Assembly: GCA_902576865.1 (NCBI GenBank)
Contig: CACGWZ010000002.1
Location: 61,005-125,004 of the forward strand
DNA from: an uncultured Fidelibacterota bacterium
GTDB lineage: Bacteria > Fidelibacterota > Marinisomatia > Marinisomatales > Marinisomataceae
Direction: 5' to 3'
DNA length: 64,000 bases
Position numbers and translations under genes: made by a program. How positions within the stretch are numbered: position 1 is the first letter of the stretch; each line of letters starts with the position of its first letter. Shown piece by piece: positions 43,202-52,593 of this stretch. Under the pieces are notes generated by a model, which saw nothing but the letters and a program-made list of their open reading frames with translations, searched no databases and had not been told where the DNA came from.

Positions 43202-44057
43202 TATTAAAAACCATCCTTGCTTGTTCGTCAGCATGATATGAACTACGAACTAGAGGGCCCGACTCCACAACTTTAAACCCAATAGAATAGCCATATTCTT
43301 TATAAAGCTCAAACTGTTCCTTTGATACATATTCTTGTACTTTTAAGTGATTTTTTGTTGGCTGAAGATATTGTCCAATTGTAAAAATTTGTACACCTAA
43401 ATCTACTACCTGTCTCATGGTCTTCTTTACTTCTTCAACTTCTTCGCCCAGACCAACCATAATTCCAGTTTTTGTTCTTAAACCGTATTGGATTGATTTT
43501 TCAAGAACCCCAAGAGATCTTAGCCAATTTGCTTGAGCTCTTACTGCTTTACTTATACGTTCGACACATTCGACATTATGACTAAAAATATCTGGTTTTG
43601 CATCAAAAACTATTTTTAATGCTGGTTCAAAACCCTTGAAGTCTGGAGTTAGCACTTCAACAGTACATTCAGGATTGACTTTTTTAGTTTGCTTAATTGT
43701 ATCAGCCCAAATTGATGCTCCATAGTCACCTTTCAAGTCATCTCTATCAACAGAAGTAATGACGACATGTCTTAAGCCCATTTTTTCTACTGCGTGCGCA
43801 ACTCTAATTGGTTCTAAAGGATCATTCCATGTTGGTTTACCTGTTTTGACTGAACAAAATCCACAAGCTCTCGTGCAAGTGTCTCCCAAAATCATTATTG
43901 TAGCAGTTTTTCTATTCCAGCATTCATAAATGTTTGGGCATCTAGCCTCTGCGCACACTGTATTTAAATAACTTTCTTGAACCATTTTTTTAACAGTTTT
44001 ATAATTTTTATCTGTTGAAATATTTATTTTTGGTTTATGTAGTTTAGTATGAATCAT
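43194..44057 (-). CDS. lipA: lipoyl synthase
   Basis: Radical-SAM enzyme inserting sulfur into octanoyl-protein to make lipoyl cofactors for 2-oxoacid dehydrogenases. Auxiliary cluster motif in VCAEARCPNIYECW and SAM cluster in CTRACGFCSV, with the C-terminal RSSYHADE serine that ligates the auxiliary cluster. 287 residues, normal. Clustered as lpd-lipB-lipA. Confidence 0.96.
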   Translation of the reverse strand: MIHTKLHKPKINISTDKNYKTVKKMVQESYLNTVCAEARCPNIYECWNRKTATIMILGDTCTRACGFCSVKTGKPTWNDPLEPIRVAHAVEKMGLRHVVITSVDRDDLKGDYGASIWADTIKQTKKVNPECTVEVLTPDFKGFEPALKIVFDAKPDIFSHNVECVERISKAVRAQANWLRSLGVLEKSIQYGLRTKTGIMVGLGEEVEEVKKTMRQVVDLGVQIFTIGQYLQPTKNHLKVQEYVSKEQFELYKEYGYSIGFKVVESGPLVRSSYHADEQARMVFNNG

Positions 44058-44062
44058 AATTT

Positions 44063-44668
44063 TTAAAAAATTCGGTTAAAATGAGTGATTAAACTCTTTT
44101 TAATATCGTTCATTCGTATTTTTTTTCCAAGTTCTTTATCCATAGAAGTCATTTTAACTCCTTTAATTCCACAAGAAATAATATTATCAAAATAACTAAG
44201 ATCAGTATTTACATTGATAGCTAATCCATGTAATGTAACTCCACGTGTTACATGAATACCAATGCTAGCTATTTTTTGATCTTCTATCCAAACACCAGTG
44301 TCTTTAATAGGAATTTGAGGCTCAAGACCATAATCAATCAAAATATTTGATATTAATTTTTCAATCATAGAAATATATTTTTTTACTCCAATTTTCCTCT
44401 GTTTAAGATTGATAATTGGGTATGCGACTAATTGTCCAGGTCCATGATATGTCACATCCCCACCCCTTTGAGTTTGAATTATTTCACAAGAATTATTTAA
44501 TATATTATTGGAATCTGCATTTTTACCAAGTGTGTATACATGATCATGCTCTACAAGAATCAAATAATTATCAGAACGATTTTTTAATACTCGGTTACGC
44601 AATCTTTCCTGCATTCGAAGTGTATCTAAAAAATTTTTTCTTTTTAAATCTTGAATTTGGATGAGCAT
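44063..44668 (-). CDS. lipB: octanoyltransferase
   Basis: Transfers octanoyl from ACP to lipoyl domains. The LipB signature RGGDVTYHGPGQLVAYPI is near residues 68-85, and the catalytic Cys lies in IISCGIKGVKM near 163, with Lys in the nearby loop. 201 residues, normal. Directly adjoins lpd (no gap) and precedes lipA by 5 nt. Confidence 0.95.
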   Translation of the reverse strand: MLIQIQDLKRKNFLDTLRMQERLRNRVLKNRSDNYLILVEHDHVYTLGKNADSNNILNNSCEIIQTQRGGDVTYHGPGQLVAYPIINLKQRKIGVKKYISMIEKLISNILIDYGLEPQIPIKDTGVWIEDQKIASIGIHVTRGVTLHGLAINVNTDLSYFDNIISCGIKGVKMTSMDKELGKKIRMNDIKKSLITHFNRIF

Positions 44669-45967
44669 TTATTTTAACTGCATCAAAGTTTCAAAAATAG
44701 CTTCGGAAAAAGTTGGATGTGGATAAATTGAATCTAAAATATTTTCTACTGATAAATTATTTCTCATTGCTAGACTAAACTCCGAAATCATTTCTGTCGC
44801 ATTAGAACCAATAATATGAGCTCCTAAGATTTGATTTTCATTTGATACTAGTATTTTAATAAATCCTTCAGTCGAGCCGCTAGCCACTGCTTTACCATTT
44901 GCATTAAAAAATGATTTGGCAACTTTGTAATCTACATCACGTTTATCTAAAACTTTTTGACTTAAACCTATTGATCCAATTTCAGGTTTTGAATAAGTGC
45001 ATGAAGGCACACAATCATAATCGATTTTTTTTGGACTGAGTTTTGCAATATGCTCAACCACGTAGAGGCCTTCAGTACTTGATACATGAGCTAACCAAGG
45101 AGGGCCTATTACATCACCAACAGCATAAATATTTTCTAAATTTGTTTTTCCATTTTCATCAACCTTGATGTGATAATTAGAACCAATTTTAATGCCAATT
45201 TTATTTAATCCAAATCCGCTTGAGTTACCTTCAACTCCTATAGAAACTAATATACATTCATCATTGATTTCAGATACCTCAGTATTAGTTTGAATATCTA
45301 CTTTTTTTCTTTTTAATACTTTATGCATCCATTGAGAAACTTCGATATCTTCGTTTGGTAAAATATTCTCTTTTGCCTCTAAAAGAGTAACTTTTGTTCC
45401 CAAAGCATTGAAGAAATAAGCAAACTCAACTCCGATTGCTCCCGCACCAATAATTGTCATACTTTTTGGTAATTTTCTAAGACTAAAAATTTCTTTTGCT
45501 GTCATTACATTTTTTTTAGAATGATCTATAGACTGCAAATGTTTTGCTTTAGAACCTGTTGCAATGATAAAGGTATCTCCATGAAGAGTATTACCATTAA
45601 CTTCAATTGAATTTTGATCTATAAAAGTTGCAAAACCTGGAAAAAAATCTACTCCTAATTTCCTAACTTGAAAATGCAATCCCTTAGATAACCTTTTTCT
45701 TGCCTGAACTGTTTTATTAATGATTTTTTCAAAATGAATTTTAGGCTTACCAACTTCAATGCCATATAAATTTGCGTTATTAATTAATTCAAAAACTTCG
45801 GCATTTTTTAATAATGATTTAGTTGGGATACATCCCCAGTTCAAGCATACACCGCCAAGATCATTATCATCCACTATTGCGACACTCATTCCGAGTTCTG
45901 CAGCTCTAAAAGCTGCTGTATATCCGCCCGGTCCACCGCCAACAACTATTAATTGATATTTTTTCAA
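44669..45967 (-). CDS. lpdA: dihydrolipoamide dehydrogenase (E3)
   Basis: FAD-dependent disulfide oxidoreductase that reoxidises lipoyl groups of the 2-oxoacid dehydrogenases. FAD motif GGGPGGYTAA, redox pair in GGVCLNWGCIPTKS (residues 36-49), NAD motif GAGAIGVEFA and the active-site HPTFSE at the C terminus. With 432 residues it is shorter than the usual 460-475; loops in the central domain are trimmed. Followed by lipB and lipA. Confidence 0.93.
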   Translation of the reverse strand: MKKYQLIVVGGGPGGYTAAFRAAELGMSVAIVDDNDLGGVCLNWGCIPTKSLLKNAEVFELINNANLYGIEVGKPKIHFEKIINKTVQARKRLSKGLHFQVRKLGVDFFPGFATFIDQNSIEVNGNTLHGDTFIIATGSKAKHLQSIDHSKKNVMTAKEIFSLRKLPKSMTIIGAGAIGVEFAYFFNALGTKVTLLEAKENILPNEDIEVSQWMHKVLKRKKVDIQTNTEVSEINDECILVSIGVEGNSSGFGLNKIGIKIGSNYHIKVDENGKTNLENIYAVGDVIGPPWLAHVSSTEGLYVVEHIAKLSPKKIDYDCVPSCTYSKPEIGSIGLSQKVLDKRDVDYKVAKSFFNANGKAVASGSTEGFIKILVSNENQILGAHIIGSNATEMISEFSLAMRNNLSVENILDSIYPHPTFSEAIFETLMQLK

Positions 45968-45973
45968 AAAAAC

Positions 45974-46549
45974 CTAAATGTTATTCATTTCAATTAGTTT
46001 AAGAAATTCGTTTCTTGTTGATTCTTTTTCTCTAAAAATACCCAACATCGAACTACTTGTTGCGATGCTATTTTGTTTTTGAACACCTCGACTAAGCATA
46101 CAGAAGTGTTTACCCTCTAAAACTACTGCAACACCTCGAGGATTTAATACTTCTTGCAGACATTGTGCAATTTGATTTGTTAAACGTTCTTGAACTTGAA
46201 GTCTTTGAGAAAAAAGATCTGTAATTCTTGCGAGCTTTGAAAGTCCAATGATTTTACCATCTGGGATGTATCCAATGTGAGCTTTTCCATAGAAGGGAAT
46301 CATATGATGTTCGCAAAGACTGTAAAACTCAATATTTTTAACGATGACCATATCCTTAGATTCACCTTCAAAAATTGCGTTATTAATCAAGTCATCAAGA
46401 TTCTCATTATAGCCCTTTGTTAAAAATTCCCATGCCTTAGCTACTCTTTTTGGTGTATTTAATAATCCTTCTCTTGAGGGATTTTCACCTAAAAGTTCTA
46501 ACAAATTTTTTGTATTCATTTCTAATTTTTTTCGCTTTTCGTCGTTCAT
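45974..46549 (-). CDS. folE: GTP cyclohydrolase I
   Basis: Makes dihydroneopterin triphosphate from GTP, the precursor of both folate and queuosine. Zinc-binding [18 protein letters not shown] near residue 75 and the later QNSIATSS, with CMLSRGV. The start shares an ATGA overlap with yhhQ and has a GGAGG site. With yhhQ and a PTPS homologue it forms a second pterin/deazaguanine cluster separate from queC-E-D-F. Confidence 0.95.
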   Translation of the reverse strand: MNDEKRKKLEMNTKNLLELLGENPSREGLLNTPKRVAKAWEFLTKGYNENLDDLINNAIFEGESKDMVIVKNIEFYSLCEHHMIPFYGKAHIGYIPDGKIIGLSKLARITDLFSQRLQVQERLTNQIAQCLQEVLNPRGVAVVLEGKHFCMLSRGVQKQNSIATSSSMLGIFREKESTRNEFLKLIEMNNI

Positions 46550-47214
46550 TTTTCCTCCAGATAGCTTGCTGGTCTAATTTTATCTTTTAAGACCCATAAT
46601 AAAAAATATATGATAGGTGTATCAATTGCTGCCACTATCACCTTAAATAACCAACCCATAAGTAATAAACTTCCAAATCTTTCCCAACCTATAGCTCCAG
46701 CGGAACAAAGAATCAACAAGACCATTGAAGTATCTACTAATTGTGAAAACATTGTTGAAGCATTATTCCTTAACCACAAATGCTTACCTTTGGTTAGTTT
46801 CTTCCAGAAATGAAAGATACGTACATCAATAAACTGAGCAGTTAAATAAGCCATCATAGATGCTAAAAAAGCAGGTGCAGATAGTCCAAAAACTTTATTG
46901 AATGTTGCTGAGTCAACTGGCGACCAATCAGCTGCGGTAGCATTCATTGATATAAAAATTAATAACGTAGTAAAAATACTTGCACAAAAACCTGAAATAA
47001 CAACTTGATTTGCTCTTTTCTTACCATATAACTCTGAAATAAGATCCGTCACCAAAAAGGTTATTGGGTATGCAATAATACCAACGGATAGTTCAAAAGT
47101 TAAACCTAAAAAATTCCATGTAAAGAATTTTTGAAATATCAGATTGCAAGCAACTAGTGAGGCAATAAATATTCCGGTAAAAATTAAATATAGTCGTTCT
47201 TGAAAATCATTCAT
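46546..47214 (-). CDS. yhhQ: queuosine precursor transporter (QPTR/YhhQ)
   Basis: Inner-membrane VUT-family transporter of about 222 residues with six helices that takes up preQ0/preQ1. Marks: the N-terminal [32 protein letters not shown], and [14 protein letters not shown]...[13 protein letters not shown]. The ATG at 47214 is preferred to the ATG at 47226; both overlap the end of the PTPS gene. Having both a transporter and the complete de novo pathway means salvage and synthesis coexist. Confidence 0.92.
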   Translation of the reverse strand: MNDFQERLYLIFTGIFIASLVACNLIFQKFFTWNFLGLTFELSVGIIAYPITFLVTDLISELYGKKRANQVVISGFCASIFTTLLIFISMNATAADWSPVDSATFNKVFGLSAPAFLASMMAYLTAQFIDVRIFHFWKKLTKGKHLWLRNNASTMFSQLVDTSMVLLILCSAGAIGWERFGSLLLMGWLFKVIVAAIDTPIIYFLLWVLKDKIRPASYLEEK

Positions 47215-47632
47215 CCACGGGCCCATAGTAATCTGTATAAATTGTTGGTGTTTCTTCTATACGAATTCTATGCAGAGTGCACCCTTCTAGACGTTTTGAT
47301 ATTTCTTCCCATATGAAGGTCACCAAAACTTCTGTTGAAGGTTGTTTTCCTTTAAACCAAGGAATATCTTTATCAAACTGAGAATGATCTAATACATCAA
47401 CAACATATGTATTTACAATTTTCTTTAAATGTCCAAGATCAACAAGGAATCCTGAATCAGGATTAACTTTTCCAGTCACTGTTACATGCAAAGTATAATT
47501 ATGTCCATGTACTCTAGTATCTTTTCCAAAAACATCCCAATTTTCCTCGTCTGTCCATTTTTCATTTCCATACTGATGGGCAGCGCAAAATGTGAATACT
47601 TTTGTTAAAAAAGTTGTGTTTTTTGAATTCAT
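47207..47632 (-). CDS. PTPS/QueD-like paralogue lacking the catalytic Cys
   Basis: Protein of 141 residues of the 6-pyruvoyltetrahydropterin synthase fold. The first zinc His is in FCAAHQY and the other two in VHGHNYTLHVTV. Where the family has FGKC...HGH, this one reads FGKDTRVHGH, so the catalytic Cys is replaced. DLGHLKKIV, LDHSQF and RIEETP (with the Glu for pterin) are retained. Next to folE, it may serve a folate/pterin step or an altered reaction; it is not a duplicate of queD at 6595. Confidence 0.82.
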   Translation of the reverse strand: MNSKNTTFLTKVFTFCAAHQYGNEKWTDEENWDVFGKDTRVHGHNYTLHVTVTGKVNPDSGFLVDLGHLKKIVNTYVVDVLDHSQFDKDIPWFKGKQPSTEVLVTFIWEEISKRLEGCTLHRIRIEETPTIYTDYYGPVDE

Positions 47633-47644
47633 AGATATAATAAT

Positions 47645-48280
47645 TTATTTAAATAATGACCTTCTTCCAACAATAGTTGTAATTGGACAATTATTAGGAT
47701 TAAAATTTTTAGCCGGACAATATTCTCTACCATAAAAAATAATTTGTAAATGTAACTTACTCCATCGATTTTTTGGGAATAATCTTTTAGCATCTTTTTC
47801 TGTTTGAATAACGCTCTTTCCATTAGAAATCCCCCATCTATACAAACAACGATGAACATGGGTATCAACGGCAAAAGCAGGATATCCAAATGCTTGGGAC
47901 ATTACAACAGAAGCTGTTTTATGACCTACGCCTGGAAGTTTTTCAAGTTCTTCAAAATTTTCAGGTACTCTCCCTTTATGAGATTCTATTATCATTTTTG
48001 ATAATTTTAGAATATTTGAAGCTTTAGCGGGCCCCAAACCACAAGGTTTAATGATTTGATATAAATCTTCATATGAAAGCTGTAACATTTTTTTTGGAGT
48101 ATTAGCAATCTTAAATAAATATGGAGTAACCTTATTCACAGACTTATCAGTTGAATTAGCAGAAAGTAAAACAGCTATCAATAAAGTAAAGTTGCTTGAA
48201 TGGTTTAAAGGAGGTTCTACTGTGGGATAAAGCTCATCAAGTTTTTCTATGATGAATTTTACTTTATCTTTTTTTAACAT
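47645..48280 (-). CDS. nth: endonuclease III-like DNA glycosylase with incomplete Fe-S motif
   Basis: Base-excision repair enzyme for oxidised pyrimidines, 211 residues. Helix-hairpin-helix LPGVGHKTASVV with catalytic Lys121 and Asp139 (AVDTHVHR), both matching E. coli Lys120 and Asp138. At the C terminus Cys188 and Cys198 correspond to two of the four [4Fe-4S] ligands; the other two are Pro195 and Val204. The cluster is probably absent, as in some other Nth proteins. Confidence 0.9.
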   Translation of the reverse strand: MLKKDKVKFIIEKLDELYPTVEPPLNHSSNFTLLIAVLLSANSTDKSVNKVTPYLFKIANTPKKMLQLSYEDLYQIIKPCGLGPAKASNILKLSKMIIESHKGRVPENFEELEKLPGVGHKTASVVMSQAFGYPAFAVDTHVHRCLYRWGISNGKSVIQTEKDAKRLFPKNRWSKLHLQIIFYGREYCPAKNFNPNNCPITTIVGRRSLFK

Positions 48281-48283
48281 TAA

Positions 48284-49549
48284 TTAAAGCTCTTTTAATG
48301 CCTCATATGTCAAAGACTTTGGTCGAGTCAAAGGCATTCCCATTGCTCTTGATAAAACCATCTGAGATACAATCCCAAGAGATCTTGACATACTAAATAA
48401 GACAGTATAGAACTGAAATTCTTTAATACCATAATGGTATAAAAGTGAGCCAGAAGCTGCATCAACATTTGGCCATGGATTTCTTGCCTTACCATGCTCT
48501 TTAAGTACATCAGGAACAATATCAAATAATTTAGAAACTACATCAAATACTTCACTTCCTTTAATGTGCTCTTTACCAAAATTCATAAATGCAGTGAATC
48601 TTGGATCTGGACATCTTAAAACAGCGTGTCCGTAACCTGGAATGACTTTACCAGAATTTAATCTATCCCATGAAAATTCTTTTAACTGTTCATCAGATGG
48701 TACGCCATTGTAATGGTCGATAATATCTAACACGAACTTTAAATTATTTTGATTTGCCAAACCATGTAATGGACCAGCAAGACCGTTTAAACCCGCAGAT
48801 AGTGAATAATACGGATCTGATAAGGCTGAATTAACTGTCAACGCACTAAAAGTACTTACATTTCCACCTTCGTGATCGCAATGAAGCATCAAGTATAATT
48901 GCATCATTTTTAACATATCATTGGAATAGTCTAACCCCATCATTTGTAAAAAATTTTCGGACCAATCAACAGTATCACCTGCATCTAACCTGTCTCCCTT
49001 TTCAAATCTTAATCTATAAACAGCAGCACCAATCGCTGGCAACTTTGCAATTATATTTAAACCATCTTCTAAAGTGCTTTCCCAATAATCACCCTTTGAA
49101 ACAACTAAGTCATAGGCTTCAGCAAATTTGCTTTCTTTTTGCATTGATAAAATTGCTGTGTTAAACATCGCCATTGGATGAGAATCTTTTGGCATTCCAG
49201 AAAGAACTTTCCATACATAATCTGGAACAGCGCTTCTATCTTTTAACTCATGTTGTAAATCAAGTAGTTCGTCCTCATTTGGAAGATCACCAATTAATAG
49301 TAAGTAAAGAATTTCTTCAGGTTTTAAATCAACTAAATCAAGAATATGTTTTCCTCTAACATGAAGCCCAGCATCAGCAGTAACTGAAGAAGTATCACAA
49401 ATCATACCTTTAACACCTTTCATACCTGAATAGGCTGTATTAATCGTAACAGTGCTTGTTACTTGATCGCCCTTTTCATCAAGGAGTTGACGATAATTAT
49501 ATCTCCAATCTGGAATTTTTTTAGATAAATGTTCTTTAAGTTTCCCCAT
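48284..49549 (-). CDS. gltA: citrate synthase
   Basis: Condenses oxaloacetate and acetyl-CoA at the entry of the TCA cycle. 421 residues, of the type nearer mitochondrial citrate synthases. Active-site His in LHCDHEGGNVS and GYGHAVLRCPDPRFT, with the Asp in NVDAASGSLLYHYG. Starts MGKLKEHLSKKIPDWR. Together with Acs it supports acetate use. Confidence 0.93.
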   Translation of the reverse strand: MGKLKEHLSKKIPDWRYNYRQLLDEKGDQVTSTVTINTAYSGMKGVKGMICDTSSVTADAGLHVRGKHILDLVDLKPEEILYLLLIGDLPNEDELLDLQHELKDRSAVPDYVWKVLSGMPKDSHPMAMFNTAILSMQKESKFAEAYDLVVSKGDYWESTLEDGLNIIAKLPAIGAAVYRLRFEKGDRLDAGDTVDWSENFLQMMGLDYSNDMLKMMQLYLMLHCDHEGGNVSTFSALTVNSALSDPYYSLSAGLNGLAGPLHGLANQNNLKFVLDIIDHYNGVPSDEQLKEFSWDRLNSGKVIPGYGHAVLRCPDPRFTAFMNFGKEHIKGSEVFDVVSKLFDIVPDVLKEHGKARNPWPNVDAASGSLLYHYGIKEFQFYTVLFSMSRSLGIVSQMVLSRAMGMPLTRPKSLTYEALKEL

Positions 49550-49562
49550 TACTTACGATAAT

Positions 49563-51398
49563 TTAAGTTTGAAATTGCATTTTGTGTAATTGTTTATATA
49601 GTCCATCAACATTTATCAGATCATCATGTTTTCCTTCTTGAACAATTTGTCCATTTTCTAAAACTAAAATCTTATTAGCATTATGTACTGTTGAAAGTCT
49701 ATGAGCAATAACAAATACTGTTCTTTCACTCATTAAATTTTCAATAGCTGATTGAACATGCTTTTCAGATTCACTATCTAATGACGAAGTGGCTTCATCT
49801 AATATTAGAATAGGAGGATTTTTAACAATTGCTCTTGCAATAGCAATTCTTTGCTTTTGTCCACCCGATAATGATACACCTCTTTCACCTATGATAGTAT
49901 TATATCCATCGGGTAGCTTTTGAATGAATTCATGTGCATTAGCAGCTTTTGCTGCATCCTTGATTTCATCATCAGAGATATTTTCAACACCATAAGCTAT
50001 ATTTGCTTTGACAGTATCATCAAAAAGAAATGTCTCCTGAGTTACAATTCCCATTAAAGATCTTAATGATTTAAGCTCCAACTCTTTAATGTCCTTTCCA
50101 TCAATTTTAATTGAACCATTTAAAGTATCATAAAATCTTGGAATTAAATCGACCAATGTCGATTTTCCAGCTCCACTAGGGCCAACTAAAGCAAAAATCT
50201 CACCCTTGTTTATTTTAAAATTAATATTGCTTAATACTTTTTTATCTTCATTGCCATAGGAGAAAGAAACATTATTAAAAGATAATGAACTATTTAAGTC
50301 TTTAACTTTAACAGCATTATCAACATCCTGAATGTCAGATTTAATATCCATGATTGCAAATACTCGATCTGCAGAAGCGAGTCCATTTTGTAATTCATTT
50401 ACAACATTAGTTAGATTTTTTAATGGCTGAAATAAACTAAAGAGTAAAAGAATAAATCTTAAAAAATCTTCTGAGCTAATTGATTCAATAACCAATACAT
50501 CTCTTGCACCTACCCATAGTAATAAAGCCGCAATTGTTGCACCAAAAGTTTCAGAAACTGGTGAAGAAACAAATCTTAGTCTGTCTCTTCTGATCATTAA
50601 TTTATAGTACTTCTGAGTTTCTTTAGCAAATCTATTTATTTCAAAACCTTTAGTTGCAAAAGCCTTAACAATTCTCATTGAACCAATTGTTTCAGCAATG
50701 ATAGAAGTCATTCCTGCTAATTGAGCCTGGCTTCTTGCGGACCTTCTTCGAATACTATGAGAAATACCAAAAATTATTATACCACTTACTGGAATAATTA
50801 AAAGTGCAATTAAAGCCAGTTTCGTACTTACTATAAATAACAAACTCATCAGAATGATAATATTAATTGGTTCAACAAATAACTTTTGAAACATAATAGA
50901 TAATGAGTTTCTCATATTGTCAATGTCATTAACCAAAACAGCAGTTAATTCTCCAGACTTATTTTTGTTAAAATAAGATAAAGAAAGATAATGAAAATGA
51001 CTGTAAAGCTTATTTCTCAAGTCACGTATTAATCGATATTGAACAATTGAAAGAGTGATATTTTTTATATACAGTGATATATTTTTTGCCGAAAAAACTA
51101 CAATAAGAGCAACACATACTGCTGAAACTGTACTTATGGCTGTATCTTTTAAAAGCAAGCTATTTGAAAATAGCTTAAGTCTATCATTCATCGTTAATTC
51201 ACTTAAGCTAGCAAGGCGCTGATTTTCAACTAACATTTCATTGAAATCAATTAAAATATTATTAATCATTGTGGCAGTGATCCAAATGGATGCACTATTA
51301 AAAATGACGAAGAAAAAAGCTGCTAAAGTTGATAAAAGAAGAAATGGCCAGTGAGCCAAAACAAATTTAAATAATCTTTTTAGTGATGATTCTTTCAT
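49563..51398 (-). CDS. ABC exporter (MsbA/MdlB type)
   Basis: Half-transporter of 611 residues with an N-terminal six-helix membrane domain (about 1-320) fused to an ATPase: Walker A GPSGAGKST near 405, Q-loop in VTQETFLF, signature LSGGQKQR near 513, Walker B ILILDEATSS and switch His in IAHRLST. Functions as a homo- or heterodimer. Lipid or lipid A export (MsbA) is likely; drug export is possible. Confidence 0.9.
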   Translation of the reverse strand: MKESSLKRLFKFVLAHWPFLLLSTLAAFFFVIFNSASIWITATMINNILIDFNEMLVENQRLASLSELTMNDRLKLFSNSLLLKDTAISTVSAVCVALIVVFSAKNISLYIKNITLSIVQYRLIRDLRNKLYSHFHYLSLSYFNKNKSGELTAVLVNDIDNMRNSLSIMFQKLFVEPINIIILMSLLFIVSTKLALIALLIIPVSGIIIFGISHSIRRRSARSQAQLAGMTSIIAETIGSMRIVKAFATKGFEINRFAKETQKYYKLMIRRDRLRFVSSPVSETFGATIAALLLWVGARDVLVIESISSEDFLRFILLLFSLFQPLKNLTNVVNELQNGLASADRVFAIMDIKSDIQDVDNAVKVKDLNSSLSFNNVSFSYGNEDKKVLSNINFKINKGEIFALVGPSGAGKSTLVDLIPRFYDTLNGSIKIDGKDIKELELKSLRSLMGIVTQETFLFDDTVKANIAYGVENISDDEIKDAAKAANAHEFIQKLPDGYNTIIGERGVSLSGGQKQRIAIARAIVKNPPILILDEATSSLDSESEKHVQSAIENLMSERTVFVIAHRLSTVHNANKILVLENGQIVQEGKHDDLINVDGLYKQLHKMQFQT

Positions 51399-51403
51399 AA
51401 GAT

Positions 51404-51820
51404 TTACTTATAAACCATTTTTGAATGAGGAATATCTGCTTCTGAGAACTGTTCACCCAACACCTCAAATCCTAGTTTTTCATAAAAATCCACTACTGCT
51501 TCCTGTGCATGTAAATATATGGTTTTATTAGAAGAAATTTGAGATAAAATAAAATTGACAATCTGTTTACCGATACCCATACCTCTGAATTCATGCAATA
51601 CTGCAAATCGTTCTAGCTTTATTCCAAAGCTTGTTTCTCTCCATCTACCTGTTGCAACAGGTATATCATCATTATAGCAAATAACATGATGAGATTCATC
51701 TTCATATTCGATTTCAATATCTATTGGAACATTTTGTTCTTCAACAAAAACCAATTTTCTTATATTGAGTATATCTTCGTATTCTTTATTAGTATTTACT
51801 AATTGTATTTTTAAATTCAT
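51404..51820 (-). CDS. GNAT-family N-acetyltransferase (ElaA-like)
   Basis: Single GNAT domain of 138 residues: VFVEEQNVPIDIE near the start, LERFAVLHEFRGMGIGKQIVNF (acetyl-CoA loop RGMGIG) and AQEAVVDFYEKLGFEVLGEQFSEADIPHSKM, a C-terminal pattern shared with ElaA-like proteins. Acceptor unknown. Starts 5 nt upstream of the ABC exporter. Confidence 0.88.
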   Translation of the reverse strand: MNLKIQLVNTNKEYEDILNIRKLVFVEEQNVPIDIEIEYEDESHHVICYNDDIPVATGRWRETSFGIKLERFAVLHEFRGMGIGKQIVNFILSQISSNKTIYLHAQEAVVDFYEKLGFEVLGEQFSEADIPHSKMVYK

Positions 51821-51843
51821 TTTAACAATTTGGACAATATATA

Positions 51844-52593
51844 ATGTTTAAACATACACTAACAACAATTCTCGGAATTATTTGTCTTCTTACATTTTCT
51901 TACTCAGAAGATAAATTTTTGTCTTTTAGAGATCTTAAAAAAATATCAAATGGAATGTCCTTAATCCATGAAAGTGATAGTAATGTAGGGATTATAGCGA
52001 TTCATGGATTTTATCCTGCATATTGGGTTGGAATTCATCATGAATGGGTTAAACCATTTAATTATTTAGTAGAAAATAACATCAATACTTTTTTTTACAA
52101 ATATAATTGGAATGAATGCCCTAGCAAAGTTGCAATAGATTTTAATAAACAATTAAAAATTACCATGGATAATTACCCTCAGATTGAGCAATGGGAGATA
52201 ATTGGACACAGCATGGGTGGTACAGTAGTATTATTCTCAATATTAAATTCTGAATTAAACGAAAAAATAATTTTTAATACAGTTGCTACTGCATTACACA
52301 TGGATATTGACAAAGTTCCAATGACAACAAGACTCTCTATAGAAAAAAGATTTGAAAAATGTCCAAATAATTTGAATAGTTTTGATAAGATATTTTCAAT
52401 AGGCTTCAAAAATAAATTAGTTCAATGGAGAAATATTAAAGAATTTGATTCTCAATTTAAAAAATATGACTTTGATCCATACGACAGAGAAATTAAAAAC
52501 TCAATTGTAGTTCAATTCCCTGATAGCTTAGATGGTGAGCGCGTAGGGCATACTTCAAGTCTTTACTTTGCAATTTTAGAAATTATCAACTAA
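51844..52593 (+). CDS. secreted alpha/beta hydrolase
   Basis: Lipase-like hydrolase of 249 residues with a signal peptide ending about LTFSYS. AIHGFYPAYW forms the oxyanion region, the nucleophile is in IIGHSMGGTVV near residue 120, and the final His is in RVGHTSS near 238. Catalytic Asp probably in QFPDSLDGE. It probably cleaves an ester in the periplasm. Overlaps xth tail-to-tail by 18 nt. Confidence 0.78.
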   Translation: MFKHTLTTILGIICLLTFSYSEDKFLSFRDLKKISNGMSLIHESDSNVGIIAIHGFYPAYWVGIHHEWVKPFNYLVENNINTFFYKYNWNECPSKVAIDFNKQLKITMDNYPQIEQWEIIGHSMGGTVVLFSILNSELNEKIIFNTVATALHMDIDKVPMTTRLSIEKRFEKCPNNLNSFDKIFSIGFKNKLVQWRNIKEFDSQFKKYDFDPYDREIKNSIVVQFPDSLDGERVGHTSSLYFAILEIIN

